From Pseudomonas viridiflava (GTDB lineage Bacteria > Pseudomonadota > Gammaproteobacteria > Pseudomonadales > Pseudomonadaceae), in assembly GCF_900580675.1 (NCBI RefSeq), contig NZ_UTBG01000150.1, forward strand, positions 1-64,000: a stretch of DNA of 64,000 nt, written 5' to 3'. The stretch's first letter is position 1, and each line of letters starts with the position of its first letter. Position numbers and translations under genes: made by a program. Below are positions 8,601-17,204 of this stretch, one piece after another. The notes beneath the pieces were generated by a model. The model saw nothing but the letters and a program-made list of their open reading frames with translations, searched no databases and had not been told where the DNA came from.

Positions 8601-8837
8601 TTACTTGGGCGGCAGCCAAGTGACTTCGGTGATGCCGTACTTCTCGGCCCAGGGGCGAGTCGTTTTCTTCACCTGTTCGTGGCCCACGCGGCCTATCCGG
8701 CTGACGTGCGCAATGTCGGCATCAACGGCCGCCCAGTGCCAGGCCTCGGCGTTGTTCATCACTTCGGCGCGCACCACAAAGGACTTCGGTTGACCGTGCA
8801 GCTGATAGTTGATGGTGTAGATTTTTGCGGTACTCAT
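8601..8837 (-). CDS. DUF6555-family small protein
   Basis: A 78-residue protein with the pattern YTINYQLHGQPKSFVVRAE, then NNAEAWHWAAVDADI and a basic stretch ending ITEVTWLPPK. I recognise this as the DUF6555 family, common in Pseudomonas and of unknown role. The start ATG 8837 follows a GGGAGG-like site on the minus strand. It is a single gene, convergent with the acidic mini-protein operon, and small enough to be a regulator or adaptor, but nothing in the sequence proves this. Confidence 0.7.
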   Translation of the reverse strand: MSTAKIYTINYQLHGQPKSFVVRAEVMNNAEAWHWAAVDADIAHVSRIGRVGHEQVKKTTRPWAEKYGITEVTWLPPK

Positions 8838-8899
8838 GTTGCCTCCCTGTCTTGTTATAGATGGATAGGAAAGCGTTCAAAAAGGTTCAGTCAAAATGA

Positions 8900-9022
8900 C
8901 AAGTTGCACGCGCCTCGGTGAAGGCGGCCCTGCGCGCCACGCTCAAGGTGGACGACGTGGACCGCGCCAACCCGTACGCTGACGTCAGCCTGTCGATGAA
9001 CCCGAAGGGCGACCTGCCGATC
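8900..9022 (+). pseudogene. Unidentified coding relic beside the toxin-antitoxin locus
   Basis: After an in-frame stop at 8897-8899 there are about 40 codons with strongly coding-like GC3-rich composition (for example KAALRATLKVDDVDRANPYA, then SLSMNPKGDLPI). It has no good start or ribosome-binding site and runs straight into the 3' end of the antitoxin gene, where the direct repeat AGGTCAGGTCAGG occurs. It looks like the remnant of a larger gene cut by rearrangement. I cannot name the parent family. Confidence 0.4.
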
Positions 9023-9025
9023 AGG

Positions 9026-9340
9026 TCAGGTCAGGGCGACGAGCTGCGCCACGGTTTCCGGGAACCGCGCCACCAGGCGAATCAAGGTGGCGGCCTGGGC
9101 GTTGGGCCTGGCCCGGCCTTGTTCCCAGTTTTCCAGGGTGCGCACATTGGTGCGCAGGTACATGGCGAACACCGACCGCGAAAGGTTGAGTTGTTGGCGC
9201 ACGGCCACCACCTCTTCGGCGGTCAGCGGGGCCAGGTTGTTGAGGTGGACCTTGTGGGTACGCAGGGTGACTTTGCCTTGGCGTTCGTCGGCCAGTGCGT
9301 CGAAGCCTTCGACCAGTTCGGAAAAGATTTCACGTTTCAT
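9026..9340 (-). CDS. higA: HigA2-like antitoxin and transcriptional repressor
   Basis: A 104-residue antitoxin. The N-terminal part (about 1-35) should wrap the toxin. The C-terminal part (about 40-95) is a helix-turn-helix of the Xre type, seen in LTAEEVVAVRQQLNLSRSVFAMYL and NVRTLENWEQGRARPN. The layout matches the Vibrio HigA2/NadS group. ATG 9340 overlaps the toxin stop codon by 4 bases (ATGA), so the toxin comes first and the antitoxin is translationally coupled. It probably represses the operon together with the toxin. Confidence 0.85.
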   Translation of the reverse strand: MKREIFSELVEGFDALADERQGKVTLRTHKVHLNNLAPLTAEEVVAVRQQLNLSRSVFAMYLRTNVRTLENWEQGRARPNAQAATLIRLVARFPETVAQLVALT

Positions 9341-9681
9341 GGGTGTGTTCTCGCTCTGATTTCCCTGTCCAGCATGTGTTTTAGGGCTTTTTTGTGGTGT
9401 GGCGCCAGGTCGTCCTGTTCGTGTTTGCCGTACAGGGTGAACAGCCAGAATTGCGTGCCGCCTGACCACCAGTAGTAAATGACCCGCAGGCCACCGCGTT
9501 TGCCTTTGTTACGTCGCTCATCGACAAAGCGAACCTTGCGCAGCCCGCCCGTTCCCTCGATCACGTCGCCTGCTTCCGGGTTTTTCATCAACTCCTGTTG
9601 AAAACCGTGGAACAGCTCGTCACTCAGATAGTCCTTGCGATGCCGCTCGAAGGCGGGCAATTCTATAAATAGAGCATCCAT
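9337..9681 (-). CDS. higB: HigB2-like toxin (RelE/ParE fold)
   Basis: A 114-residue type II toxin. Hallmarks resembling Vibrio HigB2 are LSDELFHGFQQELMKNPEAG near the N-terminus, the core GDVIEGTGGLRKVRF, the basic GKRGGLRVIYYW strand, and a C-terminal FTLYGKHEQDDL. HigB2 proteins cut mRNA on the ribosome; catalytic basic and aromatic residues appear conserved. The start ATG 9681 is chosen because the upstream 58 in-frame codons show no homology and cover the candidate operator. Toxin precedes antitoxin, the HigBA order. Confidence 0.88.
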   Translation of the reverse strand: MDALFIELPAFERHRKDYLSDELFHGFQQELMKNPEAGDVIEGTGGLRKVRFVDERRNKGKRGGLRVIYYWWSGGTQFWLFTLYGKHEQDDLAPHHKKALKHMLDREIRARTHP

Positions 9682-9708
9682 GTTCTGTACGTGGCCTGCG
9701 TATAGTCT

Positions 9709-9718
9709 GTGGGCCCAC
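9709..9718. promoter_or_regulatory. Candidate operator of the higBA-like locus
   Basis: GTGGGCCCAC is a perfect 10-bp palindrome 28 bases upstream of the toxin start codon, where an HigA dimer would be expected to bind. A TATACG element (minus strand) lies between it and the start. No footprint data; the assignment is by position and symmetry only. Confidence 0.4.
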
Positions 9719-9870
9719 TCGCTGACGGTCAAGTGACCGCGCTGTGGGAACTTTCCTAAAACGCAGCCACGATACGGCGGCCTCCGCGGCATGGATGCCA
9801 GACGTGTAGGTAGATGAAATAGGAAATTTCCGCGAGCGGGGCAGGGCAAAGGCACCGTTACCGGAAATGC

Positions 9871-9899
9871 AAAACGGCGCCCTGAGGCGCCGTTTTTTT
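9871..9899 (-). terminator. Bidirectional intrinsic terminator at the end of the nuo operon
   Basis: Stem GGCGCC (9876-9881) / GGCGCC (9886-9891) extended by the flanking A and T runs, loop CTGA. It is 19 bases beyond the nuoN stop on the minus strand, where the U-run is four long; on the plus strand it is seven long. Confidence 0.85.
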
Positions 9900-9918
9900 A
9901 CTGCATCAGCCTAAGCGA

Positions 9919-11382
9919 TCAAACGCCCAGCACCGCGTGCTGCACCAGAGTGAGCAACGGTTGTGGGTACACGCCCAGGAAGAACGCGAGCAGGGCGATG
10001 GCCAGCAGCATTACGCCACCGGCTTTCTGTTCCCAGTGCAGCTCGGCGTCGACACGGCGCAGGTTTGGCTCGATCAGGTACAGGGTGACCATCACGCGCA
10101 GGTAGTAGAACACGCCGATGGCGCTGCCCAGTACCAGCGAGGCAACCAGCCACCATTCGTGGGCTTCAACGCCGGTAGCGACGATGTAGAACTTGCCGAT
10201 AAAGCCCGCGGTCAGCGGGATACCCGCCAGCGACAGCATCATCACGGTCAGTACGGCGGTCAGGTACGGACGGCGCCAGAACAGGCCGCGGTATTCGTAC
10301 AGGGCATCGGCGTCACGGCCTTTGAACGGCGAGGACATCAGCGTGATCACGCCGAACGCGCCAAGGCTGGTGATCACGTAGGTGACCAGGTACACGCCCA
10401 TGGCTTCCACGGCCAGGCCTTTGCTCGCCACCAGGGCGATCAGCAGGTAGCCGAAGTGAGCGATGGACGAGTAACCGAGCAGACGCTTGAGGTTGTTCTG
10501 GGTCAGGGCCAGCAGGTTACCGAACAGGATCGACGCGATGGCGATAATGGTCAGTACGTTGCTCAGCACACCGGTGTTGGCAGCCGGGGAGATCTGGAAC
10601 AGACGCACCATCACCGCAAATACCGCCACTTTCGACGCCGTGGCCAGGAACGCGGCCACCGGCGCCGGGGCGCCTTCGTACACGTCCGGGGTCCACAGGT
10701 GGAACGGCACCAGCGACAGTTTGAACGCCAGGCCGATCAGCATCATCGCCAGGCCCAGTTGAGCGATTGGCGCAGGCATGCTGGTGGTGGCCAGGGCGTG
10801 ACCGATACCGGTGAAGCTCAGGCTGCCGGCTTCTGCGTAAAGCAGGGCCATACCGAACAACAGGAACGCGGAACCGGCGGCCGACAGCACCATGTACTTG
10901 ATGCCGGCTTCCAGGGAGCGCTTGTTGAAGAAGGCATAGGCGACCAGGCCGTAAGTCGGGATCGACAGCAGTTCCAGGCCGATAAACAAGCCGGCCAGGT
11001 GCTGTGCACTGACCAGCACGATGCCACCGGCCGCAGCCAGCAGGATCAGCAGGTACAGCTCTTCCTTGTTGCCCGGGTAGCCGGTGCCGCCTTCGCCGAG
11101 GTAGGCGTGGGCGAGGGTGACGCAGGCCAGGGTGGCGACCAGGATCAACGCGATATACAGCAGCGCGAAGTCATCGACCATCATCAGCGGGGTCACGGCC
11201 AGTGGCGCGACCTTGAGTGCCGGAATGATCGACAGCAGGGCCAGGTTCAAACCGGCACAGGACAGCAGGAACGTTTGCGAATGATTGCGGCGCCAGGCGA
11301 TCGCCAGCATCACCACCACGATGGTGAGGCTGGTGATCAGCAGCGGCGCAAGCGCGATAAAGTGTTGGATCGTGAATTCCAT
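9919..11382 (-). CDS. nuoN: NADH-quinone oxidoreductase subunit N
   Basis: A 487-residue antiporter-like membrane subunit of respiratory complex I, last gene of the operon. It has about 14 hydrophobic helices, with the Mrp-type core around residues 110-300 (for example [20 protein letters not shown] and [20 protein letters not shown]), including the buried Lys of TM7 used in proton transfer. The start ATG 11382 (MEFTIQHF) is chosen over an upstream in-frame codon because it lies in the 7-base gap after nuoM and matches the family N-terminus. It takes part in proton pumping in the inner membrane. Confidence 0.96.
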   Translation of the reverse strand: MEFTIQHFIALAPLLITSLTIVVVMLAIAWRRNHSQTFLLSCAGLNLALLSIIPALKVAPLAVTPLMMVDDFALLYIALILVATLACVTLAHAYLGEGGTGYPGNKEELYLLILLAAAGGIVLVSAQHLAGLFIGLELLSIPTYGLVAYAFFNKRSLEAGIKYMVLSAAGSAFLLFGMALLYAEAGSLSFTGIGHALATTSMPAPIAQLGLAMMLIGLAFKLSLVPFHLWTPDVYEGAPAPVAAFLATASKVAVFAVMVRLFQISPAANTGVLSNVLTIIAIASILFGNLLALTQNNLKRLLGYSSIAHFGYLLIALVASKGLAVEAMGVYLVTYVITSLGAFGVITLMSSPFKGRDADALYEYRGLFWRRPYLTAVLTVMMLSLAGIPLTAGFIGKFYIVATGVEAHEWWLVASLVLGSAIGVFYYLRVMVTLYLIEPNLRRVDAELHWEQKAGGVMLLAIALLAFFLGVYPQPLLTLVQHAVLGV

Positions 11383-11389
11383 AGCGCTC

Positions 11390-12922
11390 TTACCGGGCCG
11401 AAGCGAGTTGAGAGAAGGCGGTGCCGAACCACTGCTGCACGCCATGCATCGTCGCGGCAGAAGTGTCCAGGAACGGTTGCGGGTACACGCCGATGTAGAT
11501 CAGCAGCACCGCAAGGCCGAGCACCATGATCAGTTCGCGAGCATCCATCCCTTGCAGGACGGTGTCGGACTTGGCCGGGCCGAAGTAGGCGCGGTGGATC
11601 ATGATCAGCGAGTAAACCGAACCAAACACCAGGCCGGAGGTAGCAATGGCGCTGATCCACGGTGTTTGCACGAAGGCACCCATCAGGATCAGGAACTCGC
11701 CGATGAAGTTACCGGTGCCCGGCAAGCCCAGGGACGCGGCGGCGAAGAACAGGCTGATCGCCGGCAGGTACGCGATGCGCGACCACACGCCACCCATTTC
11801 GCGCATGTCACGGGTGTGCAGGCGCTCGTACAGCTGGCCACTCAGGATAAACAGTGCGGCGGCGGAGACACCGTGAGCCAACATCTGGATCACCGCGCCT
11901 TGCAGCGCCAGCTGGCTGCCGGAGTAGATGCCGATCAGTACGAAACCCATGTGGGAAACGGACGAGAAGGCGATCAGACGCTTGATGTCGGTTTGCGCGA
12001 AGGCCAGGAACGCACCGTAGAAGATCCCGATCAGACCCAGGGTCATGGCGATCGGCGCGAACTCGGCCGACGCATTCGGGAACAGCGGCAGGGCAAAACG
12101 CAGCAGGCCGTAGGCCGCGGTCTTCAACAGAATACCGGCCAGGTCCACGGAACCCGCAGTCGGCGCCTGGGCGTGAGCGTCAGGCAGCCAGGAGTGGAAC
12201 GGCACCACCGGCAGCTTCACCGCGAAGGCGATGAAGAAGCCTAGCATCAGGATGTACTCGGTGGTCAGCGACATCTTGGTTTTCAACAGGTCGGCGTAGT
12301 TAAACGTAATCACGCCCGTGCTGTTGAAGTTGACCAGAACCAGACCGAGGATCGCCACCAACATGATCAGGCCGGAAGCCTGGGTGAAGATGAAGAACTT
12401 GGTCGCCGCGTAGATCCGGGTTTTCTTGCCGTCCGAAGAACTGTGACCCCAGAGCGCGATGAGGAAGTACATCGGCACCAGCATCATTTCCCAGAAGAAG
12501 AAGAACATGAACAGGTCGAGGGCAAGGAACACGCCGACAACGCCGCCCAGGATCCACATCAGGTTCAGGTGGAAGAAGCCCACGTGACGCTGAATCTCTT
12601 TCCAGGAGCAGAGTACCGACAGGATACCCAGCAGGCCGGTCAGCAGGATCATCAACAGCGACAGGCCGTCGAGGGCCAGGTGCACGTTGATGCCGAAGCG
12701 CTGGATCCACACGTGCTTGAATTCAAGCGCGAAGGTGGGATCGACACCCGGTGCCGGAGCAAATGAATAGTCGCCATGGGCCCACAGCCAGAGGCCGAGT
12801 GCGAGTTCCAGGGACATGGTCAGCAACGCGATCCAGCGGGGGAGGGTGGCGCCGAAGCGTTCACCCATCCAGCAGAGCAGGCCGCCGATAAAGGGGATCA
12901 GGATTAGCCAGGGCAGAATCAT
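11390..12922 (-). CDS. nuoM: NADH-quinone oxidoreductase subunit M
   Basis: A 510-residue proton-translocating membrane subunit of complex I with about 14 helices. The signature core [19 protein letters not shown] (near residue 240) and [20 protein letters not shown] (near 305) carry the family's conserved Lys and His residues; a conserved Glu lies in the [16 protein letters not shown] helix (about residue 145). The length agrees with the usual 505-515. The gene lies between nuoL and nuoN with short gaps (40 and 7 bases), so it is co-transcribed and probably translationally linked. Confidence 0.97.
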   Translation of the reverse strand: MILPWLILIPFIGGLLCWMGERFGATLPRWIALLTMSLELALGLWLWAHGDYSFAPAPGVDPTFALEFKHVWIQRFGINVHLALDGLSLLMILLTGLLGILSVLCSWKEIQRHVGFFHLNLMWILGGVVGVFLALDLFMFFFFWEMMLVPMYFLIALWGHSSSDGKKTRIYAATKFFIFTQASGLIMLVAILGLVLVNFNSTGVITFNYADLLKTKMSLTTEYILMLGFFIAFAVKLPVVPFHSWLPDAHAQAPTAGSVDLAGILLKTAAYGLLRFALPLFPNASAEFAPIAMTLGLIGIFYGAFLAFAQTDIKRLIAFSSVSHMGFVLIGIYSGSQLALQGAVIQMLAHGVSAAALFILSGQLYERLHTRDMREMGGVWSRIAYLPAISLFFAAASLGLPGTGNFIGEFLILMGAFVQTPWISAIATSGLVFGSVYSLIMIHRAYFGPAKSDTVLQGMDARELIMVLGLAVLLIYIGVYPQPFLDTSAATMHGVQQWFGTAFSQLASAR

Positions 12923-12962
12923 GACGGGCTCGTTTCCTTTCGCAAGTTCGCAATATACATAG

Positions 12963-14816
12963 TCAAACCGCCACGACGACGATGGCGCCGATCACCAGCA
13001 CCGCACCGGCGGCCATGGACGCGGCATACCAACGCAGTTGGCCGGTCTCGCTGCGGCTCAGGGCGGTGTGACCGGCTTTGGCGGCGCGCGGGATCAGACC
13101 GATGGTCTGGTCGAGCGGGTCTTTGCGCAGTACATGGCTGATGGCCAGGTAAGGCTTGACGAACAGTTTGTCGTAGATCCAGTCGAAGCCCCAGGCAGCG
13201 AACCACCAGGCCGAGAGGAAGCGGCCAATGCCACTGTTGGCGACGGCCGTCACGAAGCGACGCTTGCCGAGGAACAGCAGCGCGGCCAGCAGGATACCGG
13301 CCAGGGCGATGGCGCCCGAGGCGATTTCCAGGCTGTGCTTGGCGGCGCCACCGGCATGGCCGGCGCTTTCCGGCAGTACACCGGCCAGTGGCGGGGTGAT
13401 CATGGCGCCGATGAAGGTCGACAGGATGATCAGTACCGACAACGGCAGCCAGTGGGAGATGCCGTGGCCTGCGTGTGCTTCGGTCTTGGCTTCACCGTGG
13501 AAGGTGATGAAGATCAGGCGGAAGGTGTACAGCGAGGTCATGAACGCACCCACCAGGCCTGCGTACAGCAGGTTCTGGTTACCACTGGCAAAGGCTTCCC
13601 AGAGGATTTCGTCTTTCGAGTAGAAGCCGGCGGTCACCAGCGGCAGGGCGGCGAGTGCGGCACCACCGACGATGAAGCTGGCGTAGGCCAGTGGCAGTTT
13701 CTTCCACAGGCCGCCCATCTTGAAGATGTTCTGCTCGTGGTGGCAGGCCACGATCACCGCACCGGAAGCAAGGAACAGCAGGGCCTTGAAGAAGGCGTGG
13801 GTCATCAGGTGGAAGATCGCCGCGTCCCAGGCACCAACGCCCAGGGCCAGGAACATGTAGCCGATCTGGCTCATGGTCGAGTAGGCGAGGATCCGCTTGA
13901 TGTCGGTCTGCACCAGCGCGGCAAAGCCGGCCAGTACCAGGGTCACGCCGCCGACGATGCCTACCAGATGCAGGATGTCCGGCGCCAGGGTGAACAGGCC
14001 GTGGGTACGGGCGATCAGGTAGACACCGGCGGTTACCATGGTTGCCGCGTGAATCAGTGCGGAAACCGGGGTAGGACCGGCCATCGCATCCGCCAGCCAG
14101 GTTTGCAGCGGCAGTTGCGCGGATTTACCGACAGCGCCGCCCAGCAGCATCAGGGTCGCGAGGGTGATCCAGAAGTCGCCGACCTGGAATTTCTGCGGTG
14201 CCAGCACCAGCAGTTCCTGGATGTTCAGCGTGCCCATCTGTTGGAACAGGATGAACAGGCCGATGGCCATGAATACGTCGCCGATCCGGGTGACAATAAA
14301 GGCCTTGAGTGCCGCGTTACCGTTGTTACGGTTGCTGTAGTAGAAACCGATCAACAGGTACGAGCACAGGCCCACGCCTTCCCAGCCGAAGTACAGGAAC
14401 AACAGGTTATCGCCGAGCACCAGGAACAGCATGCTGGCGATAAACAGGTTGGTGTACGAGAAGAAGCGGGAGTAACCGGCTTCACCGCGCATGTACCAGG
14501 ACGCGAACAGGTGGATCAGGAAGCCCACACCCACTACCACGCCGAGCATGGTGATCGACAGGCCGTCGACGTAGAGGGCGAAGTTCGGCTTGAAGCCGTC
14601 CACCGACATCCACTGCCACAGCACCAGGGTGTAGTGGCCGCCTTCCGGCGGCGCCACGTTGAATTGCCAGATGACGTAGGCGGCAACGATCGCCGACAGG
14701 CCAATCGAACCCACACCGATCAGGGCAGAAAGGTTTTCCGACAGGCGTCCACGGGAGAACGACAGCAGCAGGAAACCGATCAGGGGAAATACGAAAGTCA
14801 GAAAGATCATGTTCAT
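12963..14816 (-). CDS. nuoL: NADH-quinone oxidoreductase subunit L
   Basis: A 617-residue distal proton-pumping subunit of complex I. About 16 membrane helices are predicted, with the antiporter core [20 protein letters not shown] (near residue 230) and [20 protein letters not shown] (near 305), and a long C-terminal stretch consistent with the lateral amphipathic helix that runs along the membrane arm. The start ATG 14816 overlaps the nuoK stop by 4 bases (ATGA), a sign of coupled translation. A 40-base gap precedes nuoM. Confidence 0.97.
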   Translation of the reverse strand: MNMIFLTFVFPLIGFLLLSFSRGRLSENLSALIGVGSIGLSAIVAAYVIWQFNVAPPEGGHYTLVLWQWMSVDGFKPNFALYVDGLSITMLGVVVGVGFLIHLFASWYMRGEAGYSRFFSYTNLFIASMLFLVLGDNLLFLYFGWEGVGLCSYLLIGFYYSNRNNGNAALKAFIVTRIGDVFMAIGLFILFQQMGTLNIQELLVLAPQKFQVGDFWITLATLMLLGGAVGKSAQLPLQTWLADAMAGPTPVSALIHAATMVTAGVYLIARTHGLFTLAPDILHLVGIVGGVTLVLAGFAALVQTDIKRILAYSTMSQIGYMFLALGVGAWDAAIFHLMTHAFFKALLFLASGAVIVACHHEQNIFKMGGLWKKLPLAYASFIVGGAALAALPLVTAGFYSKDEILWEAFASGNQNLLYAGLVGAFMTSLYTFRLIFITFHGEAKTEAHAGHGISHWLPLSVLIILSTFIGAMITPPLAGVLPESAGHAGGAAKHSLEIASGAIALAGILLAALLFLGKRRFVTAVANSGIGRFLSAWWFAAWGFDWIYDKLFVKPYLAISHVLRKDPLDQTIGLIPRAAKAGHTALSRSETGQLRWYAASMAAGAVLVIGAIVVVAV

Positions 14817-15121
14817 CCGCGCATCTCACTGGCAGCGTCGATATCAAGCGTGTGGAAGCGACGATACAGCTGCAGCAGGATCGCCAGGCCAATACTGGCC
14901 TCGGCGGCTGCCAGGCTGATCACCAGGATGAACATGACTTGTCCATCCGGCTGCGCCCATCGGCTACCGGCCACAACGAACGCGAGTGCCGCAGCGTTCA
15001 TCATGATTTCCAGGCTCATCAACACAAACAGAATGTTACGGCGGACCATCAGGCCGACCAGGCCAAGGCAGAACAGGATGCCGGCGACCGCCAGACCATG
15101 CTCCAAAGGGATAGCAGGCAT
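14813..15121 (-). CDS. nuoK: NADH-quinone oxidoreductase subunit K
   Basis: A 102-residue membrane subunit with three helices. Two buried acidic residues essential in the family are visible: one in [17 protein letters not shown] and one in [15 protein letters not shown]. Two in-frame ATGs exist (15127 and 15121). The second is chosen since AAGGAG is then 8 bases upstream and the length equals the usual 102. It sits between nuoJ and nuoL in canonical order. Confidence 0.95.
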   Translation of the reverse strand: MPAIPLEHGLAVAGILFCLGLVGLMVRRNILFVLMSLEIMMNAAALAFVVAGSRWAQPDGQVMFILVISLAAAEASIGLAILLQLYRRFHTLDIDAASEMRG

Positions 15122-15123
15122 CG

Positions 15124-15627
15124 TCATTGCTCCTTGGCTTCGTTGCGGCCCAAGTGGAAGGCGGTGATGGCTGCCGCGAGCAGCAGCATCGAAGCCAGTT
15201 CGACCACCAGCAGGTACGGGCCGAACAGGCTGATGCCCACGGCCTTGGCGTCTACGGTGGTGTGGCCGATGGCCTGGCCGCTCTGGTGAGCGAACAGCAC
15301 ATACAGCAGTTCACCCAGCAGCAGGGCTGCCAGGATCACCGGGCCGAGCCAGATGCCGGGCTTGAGCCAGACGCGTTCCTGGGCGACTGAAGCCGGCCCG
15401 AGATTGAGCATCATCACCACAAACACGAACAGCACCATGATGGCGCCGGCGTAGGCGATCACTTCCAGCACACCGGCGAACGGTGCGCCGAGGCTGAAGA
15501 AGGTCATGGCCACGGCGATCAGCGAAATGATCAGGTAGAGCAGGGCGTGCACGGGGTTGGTGTTGGTGATCACGCGAAGCGTGGACACAACCGCGATACC
15601 CGATGCGAAATAGAAAGCGAATTCCAT
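15124..15627 (-). CDS. nuoJ: NADH-quinone oxidoreductase subunit J
   Basis: A 167-residue membrane subunit of complex I with five hydrophobic helices. The conserved third helix, which contains a pi-bulge in known structures, is seen in [22 protein letters not shown] (about residues 54-75, quoted in part only as a family landmark). It starts at ATG 15627 and is separated by 9 bases from nuoI. Together with NuoK, NuoA and NuoH it couples quinone reduction to the antiporter modules. Confidence 0.95.
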   Translation of the reverse strand: MEFAFYFASGIAVVSTLRVITNTNPVHALLYLIISLIAVAMTFFSLGAPFAGVLEVIAYAGAIMVLFVFVVMMLNLGPASVAQERVWLKPGIWLGPVILAALLLGELLYVLFAHQSGQAIGHTTVDAKAVGISLFGPYLLVVELASMLLLAAAITAFHLGRNEAKEQ

Positions 15628-15636
15628 CTTTCTTCC

Positions 15637-16185
15637 TTAAGGCAGCAAGCTCTTCACGTTGATCGGTTCGGCTTCGTTTTGTGCGGCGCCCTTCGGCTTA
15701 CCGGCAACGGCCATACCTGCAACACGATAGAAGTTGTAATCAGGGTTTTTACCGGGACCAGAGATCAGCAGATCTTCTTTCTCGTACACCAGGTCCTGAC
15801 GTTTGAACTCGGCCATCTCGAAATCCGGTGTCAGCTGGATCGCGGTGGTCGGGCAAGCTTCCTCGCAGAGGCCGCAGAAAATGCAGCGCGAGAAGTTGAT
15901 GCGGAAGAAGTCCGGGTACCAGCGACCGTCTTCGGTTTCAGCTTTCTGCAGGGAGATGCAACCCACCGGGCACGCCACGGCGCACAGGTTGCAGGCTACG
16001 CAACGCTCTTCGCCATCGGGGTCGCGGGTCAGTACGATACGGCCGCGATAGCGCGGCGGCAGGTACACCGCTTCTTCCGGGTATTGCAGGGTGTCGCGTT
16101 TGCGAAAGCCATGGCCGAAAACCATCACCAGGCTTCGCAACTGGGTACCGGTACCCTTAACGATGTCGCCAATATATTTGAACAT
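15637..16185 (-). CDS. nuoI: NADH-quinone oxidoreductase subunit I (2 x 4Fe-4S)
   Basis: A 182-residue peripheral-arm subunit carrying clusters N6a and N6b. Two ferredoxin motifs are visible: Cys62, 65, 68 (plus a distant Cys) in [12 protein letters not shown], and Cys101, 104, 107, 111 in [12 protein letters not shown]. The short N-terminal amphipathic segment ([11 protein letters not shown]) is typical and lies on the membrane surface. It passes electrons from NuoG toward NuoB. Gaps to nuoH and nuoJ are 11 and 9 bases. Confidence 0.97.
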   Translation of the reverse strand: MFKYIGDIVKGTGTQLRSLVMVFGHGFRKRDTLQYPEEAVYLPPRYRGRIVLTRDPDGEERCVACNLCAVACPVGCISLQKAETEDGRWYPDFFRINFSRCIFCGLCEEACPTTAIQLTPDFEMAEFKRQDLVYEKEDLLISGPGKNPDYNFYRVAGMAVAGKPKGAAQNEAEPINVKSLLP

Positions 16186-16196
16186 GGGTTAAATCC

Positions 16197-17204
16197 TCAC
16201 TGAACCGCGCCCGCTGGCGTGTTCCACAACACAACGGCAGCAGTCACCAGCAAATTGATCAGGGTCAGCGGCAGGCAGAAGCGCCAGCTGAAATCCATCA
16301 CCTGGTCGTATCGTGGACGCGGAATGGAAGCGCGCAGCAGGATAAACAACATGATGAAGAACGCGGTCTTCAGGAAGAACCAGAAGAACGCCAACTGCGG
16401 CAGGATGCCGAATGGACCGTGCCAGCCGCCGAAGAACAGCGTAACGAGCAGGGCCGAGATCAAGATGATGCCGATGTATTCACCGACGAAGAACATGCCC
16501 CATTTCATGCCGGCGTATTCAATGTGGTAACCGTCGGCCAGTTCCTGTTCCGCTTCCGGCTGGTCGAACGGGTGACGGTGAGTCACGGCGACGCCAGCGA
16601 TGAAGAACGTACAGAAGCCGAAGAACTGCGGAATGATGAACCACAGGTTCTGCGCCTGGTACTCGACGATGTCGCGCATGTTGAACGAGCCGACCTGCAC
16701 CACGATGCCCATCAGCGCGAGGCCCATGAACACTTCGTAGGACACGGTCTGGGCCGAGGCCCGCAAGCTGCCCAGCAGGGCGAACTTGTTATTGCTCGAC
16801 CAACCGGCGAACAGCACCGCATAGACCGACAGGCCGGCCATGGCGAAGAAGAACAGCAAGCCGATGTTCAAGTCCGCCACGCCCCAGGTCGGGGTGATCG
16901 GGATGACGGCGAAGGCGATCAGCAAGGCGCTCATGGCCACGACCGGTGCCAGGGTGAAGATCACCTTGTCGGCAAACGGCGGGGTCCAGTCTTCCTTGAA
17001 GAACATTTTCAGCATGTCGGCAGCAATCTGGAACATGCCGAACGGGCCAACGCGGTTCGGACCGTAACGGTCCTGCCACCAGCCCAGCAGGCGACGTTCG
17101 ACGAAGCTGAGCAGGGCGCCCGCAACGACCACGGCCAACAGGATCACGATGGCCTTGACGACCGAGATGATCACGTCGATCACTTCAGGGGTGAACCAGG
17201 TCAT
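16197..17204 (-). CDS. nuoH: NADH-quinone oxidoreductase subunit H
   Basis: A 335-residue membrane subunit with about eight helices that forms the quinone-access chamber. Family motifs are visible: [21 protein letters not shown] near residue 36 (given here as a family landmark), the acidic loop [19 protein letters not shown] near 215, and [13 protein letters not shown] near 290. ATG 17204 overlaps the nuoG stop by 4 bases. Length and position are canonical. Confidence 0.97.
   Translation of the reverse strand: MTWFTPEVIDVIISVVKAIVILLAVVVAGALLSFVERRLLGWWQDRYGPNRVGPFGMFQIAADMLKMFFKEDWTPPFADKVIFTLAPVVAMSALLIAFAVIPITPTWGVADLNIGLLFFFAMAGLSVYAVLFAGWSSNNKFALLGSLRASAQTVSYEVFMGLALMGIVVQVGSFNMRDIVEYQAQNLWFIIPQFFGFCTFFIAGVAVTHRHPFDQPEAEQELADGYHIEYAGMKWGMFFVGEYIGIILISALLVTLFFGGWHGPFGILPQLAFFWFFLKTAFFIMLFILLRASIPRPRYDQVMDFSWRFCLPLTLINLLVTAAVVLWNTPAGAVQ

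Noticed and set aside
13038..15167. A 709-codon plus-strand open frame over nuoL/nuoK/nuoJ
   Set aside because: Antisense to three well-recognised nuo genes, with low-complexity composition and no ribosome-binding site.
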